64,000 nucleotides of DNA from Balanoglossus misakiensis (GCA_040954595.2 CM082584.2:1116001-1180000); one strand, 5' to 3'; shown: positions 1 to 12,900, counted from the first letter of the stretch. Translations and numbers: made by a program. The notes: generated from the letters alone by a model not told the origin.

Positions 1-269
1 AGGTGTGTATACATTTCTTTGTCTTTTAATAACTCAAGATTGAAAAACAATATTCACTAAAGTTTACACATTTGTTTGATCTACATGATTACAGTTTACG
101 TTGTCTTGAAAATATTTGTGAAAATGGTGAAACTGCAACATCTGCAGTATAACTAGATTTTTGGTCAACTAACCATTTTACAATAGTTAAGCATCATAAT
201 GAATGGTTGTCTTGCTTTTATCGTAGCATATCGCCCCCGTGACAAATAGAAATATTTAAACTCTTACAG
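1..269. other. Probable intron, no feature recognised
   Basis: AT-rich sequence with no convincing exon. It ends in a polypyrimidine stretch and an AG at 268-269, directly before the transmembrane exon, so it most likely belongs to an intron of that gene. Confidence 0.4.
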
Positions 270-366
270 ATTCCTCCGTTGACACAGCTGTCATCATTGG
301 TGGTGTTGCGGGAGGTTTAGCGGCTGTGTTAGTGCTTGGTGTAATAATGTTACTCATGTACCAACG
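270..366 (+). CDS. Transmembrane-segment exon of a single-pass membrane protein (partial gene)
   Basis: The exon is bounded by an acceptor ending at 269 and a GTAAGT donor at 367. It starts in mid-codon, encodes 31 full codons and ends with the first two bases of an Arg codon. The translation is a classic helix: a short Ser/Asp lead, then a Gly/Ala/Val/Leu/Ile-rich run (TAVIIGGVAGG then AAVLVLGVIMLLMY) and a basic stop-transfer end. This fits a type I plasma-membrane protein whose ectodomain lies before the window. The split Arg codon is completed exactly by the next exon at 718. The family cannot be named because the ectodomain is missing. Strand, phase and hydrophobicity agree well, so the exon call is fairly safe. 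Confidence 0.7.
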
Positions 367-717
367 GTAAGTTATTTAGTACTACCAGAGTAGAATCGAG
401 ACAGCTGTAGAAATGTTGCCCATCAGAAAACTGGGAATTTACCTGTATCTTTCCATACATGCATGAGGCAACGTGAAAAATAATCACATCTGTATCGTGG
501 AAGCAAATTTATTCAAAGAGTTCATGCATAGACCTATTCGCGTATAGGGTAACTGCAGTGCATCATGGTATAATTTGCGTTCAACATGCATGGCGGCTAA
601 CAAGGCAAAGTCACGCGACCAGACCGCAAAGTGTCCAACAACCACCTGCGTTATTCTACAGTAGTAAAACATCACAACAAATCCCACATTGATGATGTTC
701 AACTATTTGACATTCAG

Positions 718-982
718 GTGTGCTCTTGGAGGAAAGAAACATCCAGGCTGGGAAGAACAAGAGGCAACTATGGATATCCATTGGTTTGATGATACAGATG
801 ATGTTGATAGCAAGGCAGGGAAAAGTGTGGAAGATGAGGAAGCCTTCAGAGAAATCTATCACTACAATCCCATGTATAGTGGCGACAGTGGTAGTGCCAG
901 TGGAAGTGAGGAATGGAGACCAAGGCCTCTTAAGAGTAGAAATGAACTATTTCATGAGAGTCACGGAGACAGATACTTCTAA
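718..982 (+). CDS. Last exon: cytoplasmic tail with NPxY motif
   Basis: This is the terminal coding exon of the same gene. It has a good acceptor (TTTGACATTCAG at 706-717), and its first base completes the Arg codon begun at 365-366. It ends at TAA 980-982. The 88-residue tail is hydrophilic and acidic (DDTDDVDSK, EDEEAF), then carries YHYNPMY, an NPxY motif of the kind bound by PTB domains and used for clathrin-dependent endocytosis, then a Ser/Gly cluster (SGDSGSASGS) and a basic patch (RPRPLKSR). The 351-bp intron (367-717) shows nothing else. The tail suggests an internalising or adaptor-binding receptor. The motif is visible; the role is inferred. Confidence 0.7.
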
Positions 983-2621
983 TGTGCCATCTCTGTGTGT
1001 ACATGTATGGTATAATTCAAATGATAACTAGAATGGTTTTCATTTTGTGAGTTGACACAGTACTGTGATAAGCTTGGTATAATCCCATAAATGATAACAA
1101 TAATAGTTATGCTTTGTCAGATGACAGTACTGTGATAAGCGCACATTAAATTGGTTGGAGTGAAACAGATCTTTATTATTACACTCTTAGCAACATCTGA
1201 ATGAAATGATCATAAATAATCATCTTTAAAGTATGTTGGTTATAAGGCTATATATTTTACATATTTTAAAGAATTTTCCTTAAAAATTTGTTGTGACTTA
1301 TTATAAGGTATTGTGTAATGAAAAAGATATGATAATACGAGAATTCCTAAACAACAACATATTTTTGTTGAATTTGGAGGACAAATTTAACAGTGTACCA
1401 ATTCAGCTCTCCCTTTGCATGCTGACTTGCTTCTGTATTCATACAAGGCAGCATTTATCCTTAACTTGATCAGATAGAAGGTCTTTTCATCCAAATGCAT
1501 AGATTATGAATTATTTCTCTCAATATATTCAGTGACTACCTCCCGATGATATATATCCTCCTGAATTAGTGCTTCAAATTTTGATATTTTTCTTGATATT
1601 TTTCTTTAATTTGACTTCAACCGTCACCATTCTCCAAGACTGTAAAAGAAGGGAGATGATGATTAACTATTATCAATTTTTTTGCCCCTTGTACTGTCTT
1701 TACAACTGGCCGTATAAATCTGATATTTGTTTGGCATGCGAATTTTGGAATATGGATGTGTATGATCACAATTATAAGATCCTCAAAATAAAAGATCCTA
1801 TCATTTCATTTGGTTAATAACCAGTTCATTGGTGAATGGAAATATAGTTACTCACTTTGAGACCTGACATGTATATATAATAATTCAAAGTATTTATTCG
1901 CATATTTTTATATTATTCATGGTGTTATAGATCAATGGAAATTTTTCAAATTAAATTCATGTATATAAAATGTAGCAATGTAATGTCATATGTGAAACCC
2001 TTAATCTTGATATTGTAATTCATTGTAGAATATGATTATATTGTGTTATTCACTCAACTTGTGCATGTATGTTTAAGATTCATGCAAAATTACTTTTTTA
2101 TACAAACTGTTCCTTTTTGTGTTGTTCGGAGGTGACAACTCATCAACAATGAAATAAGTTTGGGAAATTTTTGAACAAAGTCATGAAGTGGAAGTACTAT
2201 AAATAAGTTTAATATCTGTTTGAGTTGTCCTGCCAGAAGTCAACATTTTTAGCTTATACAAATACTGGTGCAACTACAGAACAGTTGAAGAATTTCATCA
2301 TTATATTTATGTTTTAATTACAAGTATATCAATTGTACCTTTTCCTTATATTAAAAGCATATTTTTATTATAATATTTAACTGAGTTCTTTGTCTACTTT
2401 TTTAAACTGACAATTTGTCAGTCATTACCATAACCCTGGAGTGTATTTCACTGTGTCCAGAGATTCTTCTGTAGTTGTTATAATAAGACATCAAACCAGG
2501 TCCAATAATCAATATTACTCAAGCTAAGCTAATTACCAGGTCCAGGTTCAAAAAAGAAATAAGAGAAAAACTTACAATTTCAACAGGATCATCTTGAACC
2601 ACTGCTAAGTGGTAGTACTCG
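983..2621 (+). other. 3' UTR and intergenic DNA after the membrane-protein gene
   Basis: AT-rich and without supported coding sequence. The UTR of the upstream gene must begin here. An AATAAA at 1787-1792 is a candidate poly(A) signal, but several AT-rich alternatives exist and I cannot fix the transcript end. The last part leads into a foldback element. Confidence 0.4.
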
Positions 2622-3071
2622 CACAGGGGGGCTGCAAACATGAAAGTTATAAATGGCGGAGTTCCTGCATTTTCCCCCAATAAACATTAATTGATGAACA
2701 GTCTTTGTGCTTGTTTATTTTTCTGTGTTACCTCCACCTGTCTTAGCAGTTGCTAATCCAGAATACAAACTATTGCATTTCCAATTAAGCACCTGCTAAC
2801 GACTTAATCTGTGTGCCCCATCCACGGATTTAGTGGATTAAGTAAACATCGGTCAGTTCTCACTTGGTAAGAGAATACCCAGTACTCGCTGACCGATGTT
2901 TACTTTATTAACTTAATCCATGGATGGGGCACACAGATTAAGTCGTTAGCAGGTGATTAATGGGAAATGGATAGCTTTTATTCTGGATTAGCAAATGATA
3001 AGACAGGTTGGGAAAACGCAGAATGGAACGTACTTCGCCATTTATAACTTTCATGTTTGCAGCCCCCTGTG
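2622..3071. mobile_element. 450-bp foldback / long-TIR non-autonomous DNA element
   Basis: The two halves are reverse complements. The ends begin CACAGGGGGGCTGCAAACAT and close with its complement, and the match continues inward through the block around 2800-2855 and its partner at about 2905-2960. The flanks carry an imperfect 7-bp duplication, GTACTCG (2615-2621) and GTACTAG (3072-3078). There is no internal ORF. This is typical of a MITE or foldback element. The CAGGGG ends resemble hAT-type termini, but the superfamily is not established. Confidence 0.6.
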
Positions 3072-3707
3072 GTACTAGGTGTCGGAAATGGGTAAGCACA
3101 CCCTTCCAGCATGCTACACCCGTTAAGACTGACCCAAAGAGACATATTTAAGTTGAATTTGACTTAACTAACAAATTACTGTTGCAAGTCAAATCCATAT
3201 TTTGACTTTATCTCTGACTGAGCGCAGCATTGTCTGAGAGACACTCCACGTCTTCCTCTTCACAAGCAGCCCACTTCAAGTTTCAGCAACATCCATAATA
3301 GTCCTAAAGTTGAGGTGCCAGTTAAAATTAGGTTTTTGGACCAAACTGGAATAGCTGCCGAAGTTTGGTATTTCAAATGATTGTCAGGTCACCTGTTTAT
3401 TATATGACTGTGAGGTTTCTAACAAAAGGGAGATGACATACAATCACAAGTGTAAATCCAATATTGAACATTACTTAAAGGGACAAATTGTTCAAATACT
3501 CTTTTGAGCTTATTTGGTCAATTTTGTTTGATATGAAATGTGCCTATTATGCTGTTTGACTTCTTTAAACATGCTTAAATACTGGCCAATAAATAACTCC
3601 ACTATGTTTGAAATTAAACCAGATAGTACAATAATACATTCCAAATGTCATCTGTGATAACATCATGCTTTGGACTTTTTTACTTTATATATTACATAAC
3701 ATGTTAC
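3072..3707. other. Intergenic, nothing recognised
   Basis: No supported coding frame, repeat or RNA gene was seen. Confidence 0.4.
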
Positions 3708-3882
3708 GGAGGGGGGAGAGAGGTGAGAAAAGGAATGTGAGAAAGGAGAAGAAAAGCAAGAGGGCGGAAATGAGAATGTCAGGATGGAAAGGGAATGAGG
3801 GGAGGACTTTGACAGAAGGGGAGGGGAGAGACCGAATAAGTGAAGGTGAGAGAGGAAGTGGTTAGACAGGAAGAAAGGGAAA
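3708..3882 (+). repeat. Purine-rich (G/A) tract
   Basis: About 175 bases strongly biased to G and A on the plus strand. Open frames over it on either strand are compositional and not coding. Confidence 0.7.
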
Positions 3883-3894
3883 TTAAAGCTCAAT

Positions 3895-3953
3895 CACCAC
3901 CACCACCACCACCACAATCATCATCATCACCATCATTGCCATCATCATTCTGG
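3895..3953 (+). repeat. (CAC)n / (ATC)n triplet microsatellite
   Basis: Seven or so CAC units run into an imperfect ATC/CAT run, immediately downstream of the purine tract. Confidence 0.8.
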
Positions 3954-5692
3954 AGGCATCGTGGCCTGTATTGGCCCATGGGCATCATGGGCCAAAAAAA
4001 CTGATTCAGTGTAAATGTGCATAAACCACACTTTTGTACGAACTCCTGTAACCGGGTGACGCAAGTCGTGAGTGGATTTGTGGGCGTGTCGCGACCTTTT
4101 CTGTGAACGTGATGCAGAGTGATATATTGATGACCCCCAGCCACCCCCACACCCTTTGGTAACACACTTCTTAAACTTTCTTTACATAGAATGGACTTCT
4201 CAAACCTTCCTTACCAAAGTTCTGATTAAAGATATCTATCTTCTAGGGTACTACCAACAGCGTTTCACGTGACTGTAGACAAGCATCAAGTACCTGTACA
4301 CAGACAAGGGCGTGCGCGCGTCCACAATAATTTAAAACGAATGTTTCCACCGCCGTGTGTTTTATGCACATAAACACTGAATCAGCTTTAATATTGTCCC
4401 ATGATGCCCCGTGAGTTGTCAGGGTACCAAACTGACAATGCTGGAGAAAAAATGAAGTGTTGACATGCATGTTGTTGAGGGGTTTCACAATGCATGTTAC
4501 GGACGCTGGTTTCTCTTAGCAATAGAGTAGAGGCGTAAGGATGGGTTGATCTTGTGATTAAGAATTTTGGCAAAGAAACAGAAATTGTGTCATTTAGTTT
4601 TGTATTAAACCCTATTCGCGTATTTTGTGTTAAAGCACGAAATACTGCAATAATGAGATACGGTAGTATTTAACACATATAATATATGATATAATATAGC
4701 TTTATCAATACCAGTGAATTTTGTGACGTCATTGCTGTACATTTTTTTATCTTTTATTTAAAACGCACAATGTTACATCAACAAATCAAAAGAAGAAACG
4801 AACTGAAAACTCACATCATAGCTTCAAAATTTATTACACTTTCTGGATGGTTGCATGATTCCTAAGGTTTGTATACCTTCAACCTCAATGTCACGCGGGA
4901 GGATTGGTGTTGGGAATGTAACGGGGAATTAAACTCTATCGATGGGGATAACTCGCTTGGCTAATACTGAGAGGTACCTATATGGAATCGTGCTGACGTC
5001 CAGATACATCGACACGAACACTGGGTATTTATGGTAGCAACTGAGAATATAAGAATTTAATGAAATAAACCTACTCGACCACTTGCGTTCTGAGGACAAG
5101 AAGGACACAAATAGTCCGCCATCCAAAAGACCGTTCCAGCATTTTATTTTTACCCGCCAAAAGACGCGGAGATATATTTTTAGATGAATGATCCATGCAT
5201 ACTCTGATTGCATAGTACTTGTCTTCCTTGTGTTCCTTAAAACAATGAATGTATTGTATTTTCTTTTCTTTTCATCAGGAATGCGATAACTTTCTTAACA
5301 CTTCAAAAGTTTCTTTACTCTTCAATCACTTCTGTCTCAACTTTTAAGTTTAACTTTTACTTCCAAATCTCAGGTCACAAACTCTATAGACTGCTAAACA
5401 ATTTTCTTCCTAGTGTTGTATGCGCCACTTGTGAATTTTTGCGAGTGAGATTCACGGGCGTTTGAGCACAATTTATACAAAATATGTTTATCGCCATTAG
5501 AAAAACGTTCGCGTAGAATCAATGACGTCATGGTAAATTTTAGCTGCATGCTCCAATAGGGATGATAGGGAGACTACTTGTTGTAGAGCACCTGAAAATG
5601 TACGTATTTCGTCACTTCCTTTTCGCGAAATTTAATTCTTAACGGCATCTTAGTTTTAAGATTTGTGATTCCTTTTTTCTTCAGTTGTACAT
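3954..5692. other. Intergenic, no feature recognised
   Basis: Short open frames exist on both strands, but none has a recognisable domain, a splice framework or coding-like composition. Confidence 0.35.
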
Positions 5693-5997
5693 TTGCATCA
5701 CGGGATACTTCTTTGTAGACTATCGAACCTTGGCATCTCAGACACAGTACTAACATGGTTTACATCTTACCTTCAATATAGATATCAAACTGTAATCATC
5801 GAAAACACTGCAAGTTCACAGTCACCTCTCGTATACGGGGTGCCACTGCCCCTCTGTTGTTCACCATTTATATAGCCCAACTTTATAGTAAACCGATTCG
5901 TCCCCACATCCTACAATTTCATCAGTACGCCGATGATAACCAGCGATACCTCGCCTTTTCCCATCAAGATTCAACCTCTGACGTTCCTGTCTTCTAA
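5693..5997 (+). pseudogene. LINE (non-LTR retrotransposon) reverse transcriptase fragment, frameshifted
   Basis: The first part reads LGISDTVLTWFTSYL and GVP, matching the conserved stretch just before the catalytic box of Jockey/CR1-like reverse transcriptases (GI..vL.WF.SYL....GVPQGS). The reading then shifts frame between about 5840 and 5860 and continues as FTIYIAQLY and HQYADDNQRY. The latter contains the YADD catalytic box, encoded at about 5930. The frame stops at 5995-5997. About 100 codons of palm domain remain, with the frame broken and no endonuclease or 3' tail in view, so this is a dead 5'-truncated or internally deleted copy. Clade assignment would need alignment. Confidence 0.75.
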
Positions 5998-6873
5998 GGA
6001 TTGTTGAACTTTAATTCATGCAGTTTGTTGTTACGGCCGGTCGTCCTCCGGACGTTTACCTCATCGGCTTCTGTGGGGAATCAGCCACGTCCGAAAGCTG
6101 ACGGCGTACATTCTCTTCATCTCCTTCTCCACCCAACATATTCATAAAGTCCGAGAGAGGTACCCGGCAGATCGTAAACCTTTCGTAGACAGAGACTTGC
6201 AAGAAGTTTTCCGAGTAACACAAAGTTCTGGTTTATTACTGGTCACACGTAAGAATTACACGACTCGATCCATGCTCGTTGACTCCCATCACGGATCTCC
6301 GGTGATAAATGTGTGATCTCAAATTTCACCACACCTTATTAATACGTTAGTCAAGTATTAAGTCATAAAAGGAACACGTCATCTTGATATTTCTTAAACA
6401 TGAACTTAGCGCGTGATATCTCTATCTCGTTCTGACATGTATCAATTACACAATGTTGTTTACTCTGGGTCAAGTACCAATGTCAATACTGGACTAAAAC
6501 CATATAAGTGAACGACTTCTTACATAATCATAAACAAGATCTATGATCGTTAAAACTCAATCGTGACACTTGTATTACCGCTGGTTTCTCATGATTGTTC
6601 ATGCATCGGGGAATCTGTAGCGATGAGGTAACGGGCTCTGACGAGAACCGTGATCCACGGAGAAACGTATTTGATTTACGTTCATTTATTGTCCGGAATT
6701 ATTATAGTACATCAAATACGCCCAGTAAAGTACATGAGGAAGGGAACGAGCTCAGTAGCCTGAGGTACTCCCATCTCCCGTTAGATTATTCTCCCCTAAC
6801 TTTGGAAACAAAGTTCTCTTATGATTACTTTTCTCAAGGCGTGGTTAACCATGTAAAATATCACAAATACATG
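5998..6873. other. Unassigned sequence between LINE fragment and satellite
   Basis: Somewhat higher in GC near 6030-6300. An open frame at 6595-6876 (plus) runs into the first satellite unit and shows no known domain. A possible solo LTR here was considered and not accepted. Confidence 0.3.
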
Positions 6874-9165
6874 TAGTGGCCAGTGTCGTGCCCATTAATT
6901 TTGAGTGTTTGGTGGGGTCAACCTTTGCGTCAACATTGATTAACCAGGCCATGCAGAGCTAGTGGCCAGTGTCGTGCCCATTAATTTTGAGTGTTTGGTG
7001 GGGTCAACCTTTGCGTCAACATTGATTAACCAGGCCATGCAGAGCTAGTGGCCAGTGTCGTGCCCATTAATTTTGAGTGTTTGGTGGGGTCAACCTTTGC
7101 GTCAACATTGATTAACCAGGCCATGCAGAGCTAGTGGCCAGTGTCGTGCCCATTAATTTTGAGTGTTTGGTGGGGTCAACCTTTGCGTCAACATTGATTA
7201 ACCATGCCATGCAGAGCTAGTAGCCAGTGTCGTGCCCATTAATTTTGAGTGTTTGGTGGGGTCAACCTTTGCGTCAACATTGATTAACCAGGCCATGCAG
7301 AGCTAGTGGCCAGTGTCGTGCCCATTAATTTTGAGTGTTTGGTGGGGTCAACCTTTGCGTCAACATTGATTAACCAGGCCATGCAGAGCTAGTGGCCAGT
7401 GTCGTGCCCATTAATTTTGAGTGTTTGGTGGGGTCAACCTTTGCGTCAACATTGATTAACCAGGCCAGAGCTTAGTGGCCAGTGTCGTGCCCATCAATTT
7501 TGAGTGTTTGGTGGGGTCAACCCTTGCGTCAACCTTGATTAGCCAGGCCAGAGCTTAGTGGCCAGTGTCGCGCCCATTAATTTTGAGTGTTTGGTGGGGT
7601 CAACCCTTGCGTCAACCTGGATTAGCCAGGCCAGAGCTAGTGGCCAGTGTCGTGCCCATCAATTTTGAGTGTTTGGTGGGGTCAACCCTTGCGTCAACAT
7701 TGATTAGCCAGGCCAGAGCTAGTGGCCAGTGTCGTGCCCATCAATTTTGAGTGTTTGGTGGGGTCAACCCTTGCGTCAACCTTGATTAGCCAGGCCAGAG
7801 CTAGTGGCCAGTGTCGTGCCCATCAATTATGAGTGTTTGGTGGGGTCAACCCTTGCGTCAACATTGATTAGCCAGGCCAGAGCTAGTGGCCAGTGTCGTG
7901 CCCATCAATTATGAGTGTTTGGTGGGGTCAACCCTTGCGTCAACATTGATTAGCCAGGCCAGAGCTTAGTGGCCAGTGTTGCGCCCATTAATTTTGAGTG
8001 TTTGGTGGGGTAAACCCTTGCGTCAACCTTGATTAGCCAGGCCAGAGCTAGTGGCCAGTGTCGTGCCCATCAATTTTGAGTGTTTGGTGGGGTCAACCTT
8101 TGCGTCAACCTTGATTAGCCAGGCCAGAGCTAGTGGCCAGTGTCGTGCCCATCAATTTTGAGTGTTTGGTGGGGTCAACCCTTGCGTCAACATTGATTAG
8201 CCAGGCCAGAGCTAGTGGCCAGTGTCGCGCCCATTAATTTTGAGTGTTTGGTGGGATCAACCTTTGCGTCAACCTTGATTAGCCAGGCCATGCAGAGCTA
8301 GTGGCCAGTGTCGTGCCCATCAATTTTGAGTGTTTGGTGGGGTCAACCTTTGCGTCAACCTTGATTAGCCAGGCCATGCAGAGCTAGTGGCCAGTGTCGT
8401 GCCCATCAATTTTGAGTGTTTGGTGGGTCAACCTTTGCGTCAACCTTGATTAGCCAGGCCATGCAGAGCTAGTGGCCAGTGTCGTGCCCATCAATTTTGA
8501 GTGTTTGGTGGGGTCAACCTTTGCGTCAACCTTGATTAACCAGGCCATGCAGAGCTAGTGGCCAGTGTCGTGCCCATCAATTTTGAGTGTTTGGTGGGGT
8601 CAACCGTTGCGTCAACATTGATTAACCAGGCCATGCAGAGCTAGTGGCCAGTGTCGTGCCCATCAATTTTGAGTGTTTGGTGGGGTCAACCTTTGCGTCA
8701 ACATTGATTAACCAGGCCATGCAGAGCTAGTGGCCAGTGTCGTGCCCATCAATTTTGAGTGTTTGGTGGGTTCAACCTTTGCGTCAACATTGATTAACCA
8801 GGCCATGCAGAGCTACATTGTAGTGGCCAGTGTCGTGCCCATTAATTTTGAGTGTTTGGTGGGGTCAACCTTTGCGTCAACATTGATTAACCAGGCCATG
8901 CAGAGCTAGTGGCCAGTGTCGTGCCCATCAATTTTGAGTGTTTGGTGGGGTCAACCTTTGCGTCAACATTGATTAACCAGGCCATGCAGAGCTAGTGGCC
9001 AGTGTCGTGCCCATCAATTTTGAGTGTTTGGTGGGGTCAACCTTTGCATCAACATTGATTAACCAGGCCATGCAGAGCTAGTGGCCAGTGTCGTGCCCAT
9101 TAATTTTGAGTGTTTGGTAGGGTCAACCTTTGCGTCAACATTGATTAACCAGGCCATGCAGAGCT
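6874..9165 (+). repeat. 86-bp satellite array, about 27 units
   Basis: Units begin TAGTGGCCAGTGTCGTGCCC and recur at 6874, 6960 and 7046, an exact 86-bp step. A central block (about 7440-8290) uses a shorter variant of about 82 bp lacking the ATGC in CCATGCAGAGC, with AGCC in place of AACC. The flanking blocks use the 86-bp form. Single-base differences mark sub-blocks. The array ends at GAGCTA just before the outer end of the giant inverted repeat. Frames through it are satellite artefacts. Confidence 0.95.
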
Positions 9166-9767
9166 ACATGTATGTTGCCTGTAAGGCACACATCTCCAAT
9201 TGGTACATTGGGCCTATCATACTGTTCATGTACAACTAGGAAAATGTACTTCATCATATTTCCATAGTCAGCAGCTTCAAGAACATGTTGCCTTCTCTAT
9301 ATGAATGTTTAGACTAAAAAGAAGTATAAGAAGAATAAAGTTGTCCAATTATTGTTGGCAGGGGGTGGGGATGTGTGCTCCCATACAAATGTATATGGGT
9401 ATGTACTCTTTAAGAAAAACGTTCATATGCAAGAGAAAAATGGTAAATGACAAAGAAAATTTGACTGGTATTACAATAGGTCGGGTTTTTGGCATTTACA
9501 CATATTGATGTTATCAACCGGGAAGCACACTACGTGCTGAAAATAATTGGAGACCTCTCGCCCGGGGTGTCGGCCAGTGGCCACATACATTTCCAGTCCT
9601 AAACCTTGCATCAGTTCTGTGGTGCGGATTAAGTAATAAGATTGGCGCTACAATATGCCCACTTAGTTTGAAATGGATTCTGCATATATACATGTAAACA
9701 CATTGAAAATGAGATATTACACATATAATCATGGGACAAGAAGGGCAAAAATTAAATTATCCAGCAG

Positions 9768-10620
9768 GTGCTCGAATTATGCAAATTAGAACAGTTGTCT
9801 AATATTGCCATGTCAACCACGTTGAAATTGTTTTAGGTACCCATATTAATTAAAACCGTGAAAATGCGATATTACACACCATATAAGACAAACCAGGGAA
9901 ATTTACATGTTAGAGAAGTTTGTCGGCCATTTTGGATTATGCAAATTAGTACAGTTGTCTAATATTGCCATGTCAACCACGCTGAAATTGTTTTAGTTAC
10001 CCATATTGATGAAAACCCTGCAAATGCGATTTTAGGCACCATATAAGACAAAACAGGGAAATTTACATTTAAGAAGAGTTTGGTGGCCATTTTGGATTAT
10101 GCAAATTAGAACAGCTGTCTAATATTGCCATGTCAACGACGTTGAAATTGTTTTAGGTACCCATATTGATAAAAACCCTGCAAATGCGATATTACACACT
10201 ATTAAAGACAACCATAGTAAATTTACATGTTAGAGAAGTTTGTCGGCCATTCTAGATCATGCAAATTAGAACAGCTGTCTAACATTGCAATGTCAACCAC
10301 GTTGAAATTGTTTTAGGTACCCATATTGATGAAAACCCTTCAAATGCGATACTACACACTATTTAAGACGACCATAGGAAATTTACATGTTAGAGGAGTT
10401 TGGCGGCCATTTTGGACTATGCAAATGAGAAGAGTTGAACAAAAAATGCCATATTTGCAATGCTGTTGTCTTGTTTTGGGTGCCTATGTTAAGGCTTGAA
10501 AATGAAAGCTTATTCACCATTTTGGCACAAACAGTGCCGAGAAGGTGTTCCAATGTAACTTAGAAGAGTTGCCATATTTGCAATACAGTTATATTGTTTA
10601 AGGTATGAATGCAAATCCTG
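9768..10620 (+). repeat. 160-bp tandem repeat
   Basis: The landmark GCAAATTAG (last copy GCAAATGAG) occurs at 9781, 9941, 10101, 10261 and 10421, exactly 160 bp apart. Each unit includes a TTGAAATTGTTTTAGGTACC-like block and a GGCCATTTTGGAT block. Decayed units follow to about 10620. Inverted members lie at about 38880-39140 and same-orientation members at about 40360-40720. Confidence 0.85.
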
Positions 10621-12900
10621 AATATTAGATTTATAACAATTTCATTGGAAAGAACATTTGTAGGTTCATCATTGACCCCATAGGACTGTCAACTCGACTA
10701 CAGACAGTCTCGATGAACACAAGACATGATCCCAATTTGCAAGCTGAGTTGAAACTGACTGCTGCAGTAACTTTAGCTCTGGGAATGTCTTGTGTGATTT
10801 AAAGCAATTGATGACCAAATTTAACACAGTTTCTCTGAGGTAACCACTTAGCTTTCGTGACTGGTTGTTTAAGAATCCAAAAAACATGAATTCTACCCAA
10901 TGAATTCAACCCTTAGAATTTCACAACTGTAACACAGTTTGCAGTCATGCACAAAAGTGTGTATCATACACATAAGAAATTTCTCACATGTATTTTTATG
11001 ATGGCAATGCATTTGACTGTAAACAAACATTGACATCAGTCAGTAGCGCTATTTTGTCAGTGAAATGGCTTCATCATCATCCCTCCAACCAAAGTTGAAA
11101 CTGAGTTGCAAATATTGCACAGCTTGAAATCATAAAATGTTGCAAAATTGAACCAACAGTTCGGTCAATGATCAAGTTCTTACAGCTATTATTAGAACCA
11201 GACAATCTCAGCGAACAAGAGACATGGGCCTTATTTGCAAGTCGAGTTAGAACTGCCTTTGCCTGCCCACGGACGCCCCAGTTTCAGCAAAAATTATTGC
11301 ATTAAAATGTGAGTATGGAGAACTATGCTCTGTGTTCCTTTTGTTAGCTTACATAGCTGTTGTCATTCTAGTTTTTCCTCTGTCCTGTGAACAGAGTTTC
11401 AGTTGCGAAAACCGACAGTTCTTAAAGTACAAAAGTACACCTAAATTGCCTCGGTGATGAGCATGCAGAATTTATCTGATGCTTTTTACTGGCAGAAGGA
11501 CCCCACCAGTTGCAGATTGTCAATTCCATGGCACAAGGGAATTTACGCTTTGCGTTCAAATATAAATAATTAACACCTGTTTAATTTTTCTATATGTTCT
11601 TTAGTGATGATTCAAAAGTATTATGACTGCTAGTGTGATTAATATTCTATTTTCAAAATGTGTTTCTCTTAATGATTATGAATACATCAAAATTTATGCT
11701 TTAAAATTAAATCATTATACCTGAAATATTGCAAATATTTGGAGGGTTGCATTTAATTTGAAGTTCTCGATCAAAGTTTTAGGCATAAAAAAGGTGCTAC
11801 ACCCCCGAAAAATTGGTAGCTATGAATTCAATTCAAAGAGTGTTGTAATGTCTGTTTTGCAACAGGGTGCCAGTTCAACAAAGCGCATGAGGATAGTAAA
11901 TCACCTTTCTGAATTTTGTGCACCACAGTAAGAATTCCCTAGAAACTGCAAACTAAATTGCAAAGCAATCAGACAAAAATGGCAGTAATTGCCAAAAAAA
12001 AAAAAAAAAATATTGTCACTTCCATCACTGGGTTTGTTAAATTGTCATAAAATCACACCTAAGAACATGCAAACCAAATTTTAAAAAAAATGTGGGTTGA
12101 GGTTTCTGAGTATATGACGACCAAAATCACCCCAAAATATACTTCAAAAATGAAAAATAAAATCTGTATAAAGTCTCAATAACATAAATACACACCAATT
12201 TCTAAAGCAATCTGACCAGTACCTTCTTGAGTTTCTGAGTTTAGAACAATTTCACATTGGTCCCAATGGTATATTGACATATACAAAATTGGACCTAAAG
12301 AGTAAAACACATTTCAAAGATTTTACAATTAAAGCCTCACAAGCTGCCAAATTTTACACATCTTTTTCCACAATAACATTTTTCAAATCATCCACCTATC
12401 CTTTAAAATCAGCACCATTGAGCCATATTACTTGAATTTGCATGGGGTTTGTCATCTCTCTGCGATGTGTACCCTCCATATGGAGGCTGATTAAAACAGG
12501 TGTGGCGCTCGTTTAATATCTGACTTCTTTAAATTGCAACATACAGGCACATTCATTAGTCAATAAAATGTTCATGTATACCTATCAGTCAGTTTGTTTA
12601 GATGAACAAATCTAAGATGGAAAGTAATATCATGAAAATACTGAAAGATTGGAAACTCTGAGTTTGAGTCTAAGGATAACAAGGGAACCTCTCTACTATT
12701 TGACGCACCAAAGCTATGAAAAACTTCCTTCTTTCCCTCAAATATTTTTTATGAATATGTTCTACTCCGTGATTAAAATTTCCCTTTTACCAAATGTACA
12801 TATGTAAGAGACGTGATTTTTTCAGCAAAATTTCAAATGGCCTAGGGTGACTTTTTACCTACTTACCCATATTGGGTAGCATGAAACACAGAATGGCATA

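Noticed and set aside
3663-3893. Ser/Phe/Pro-rich minus ORF and Arg/Glu/Gly-rich plus ORF
   Set aside because: Produced by the purine-rich tract on its two strands.
6029-6568. Possible 540-bp solo LTR (TGTTACGGCC ... GTGACA) with TTTGT/CTTGT flanks
   Set aside because: The flanking repeats mismatch at one of five bases, there is no second copy in the window, and no poly(A) or primer-site logic supports it.
7565-7750. ORF inside the 86-bp satellite
   Set aside because: Pure translation of satellite units.
6874-9165. CRISPR-like array
   Set aside because: Units are contiguous without unique spacers, and the context is an animal genome.
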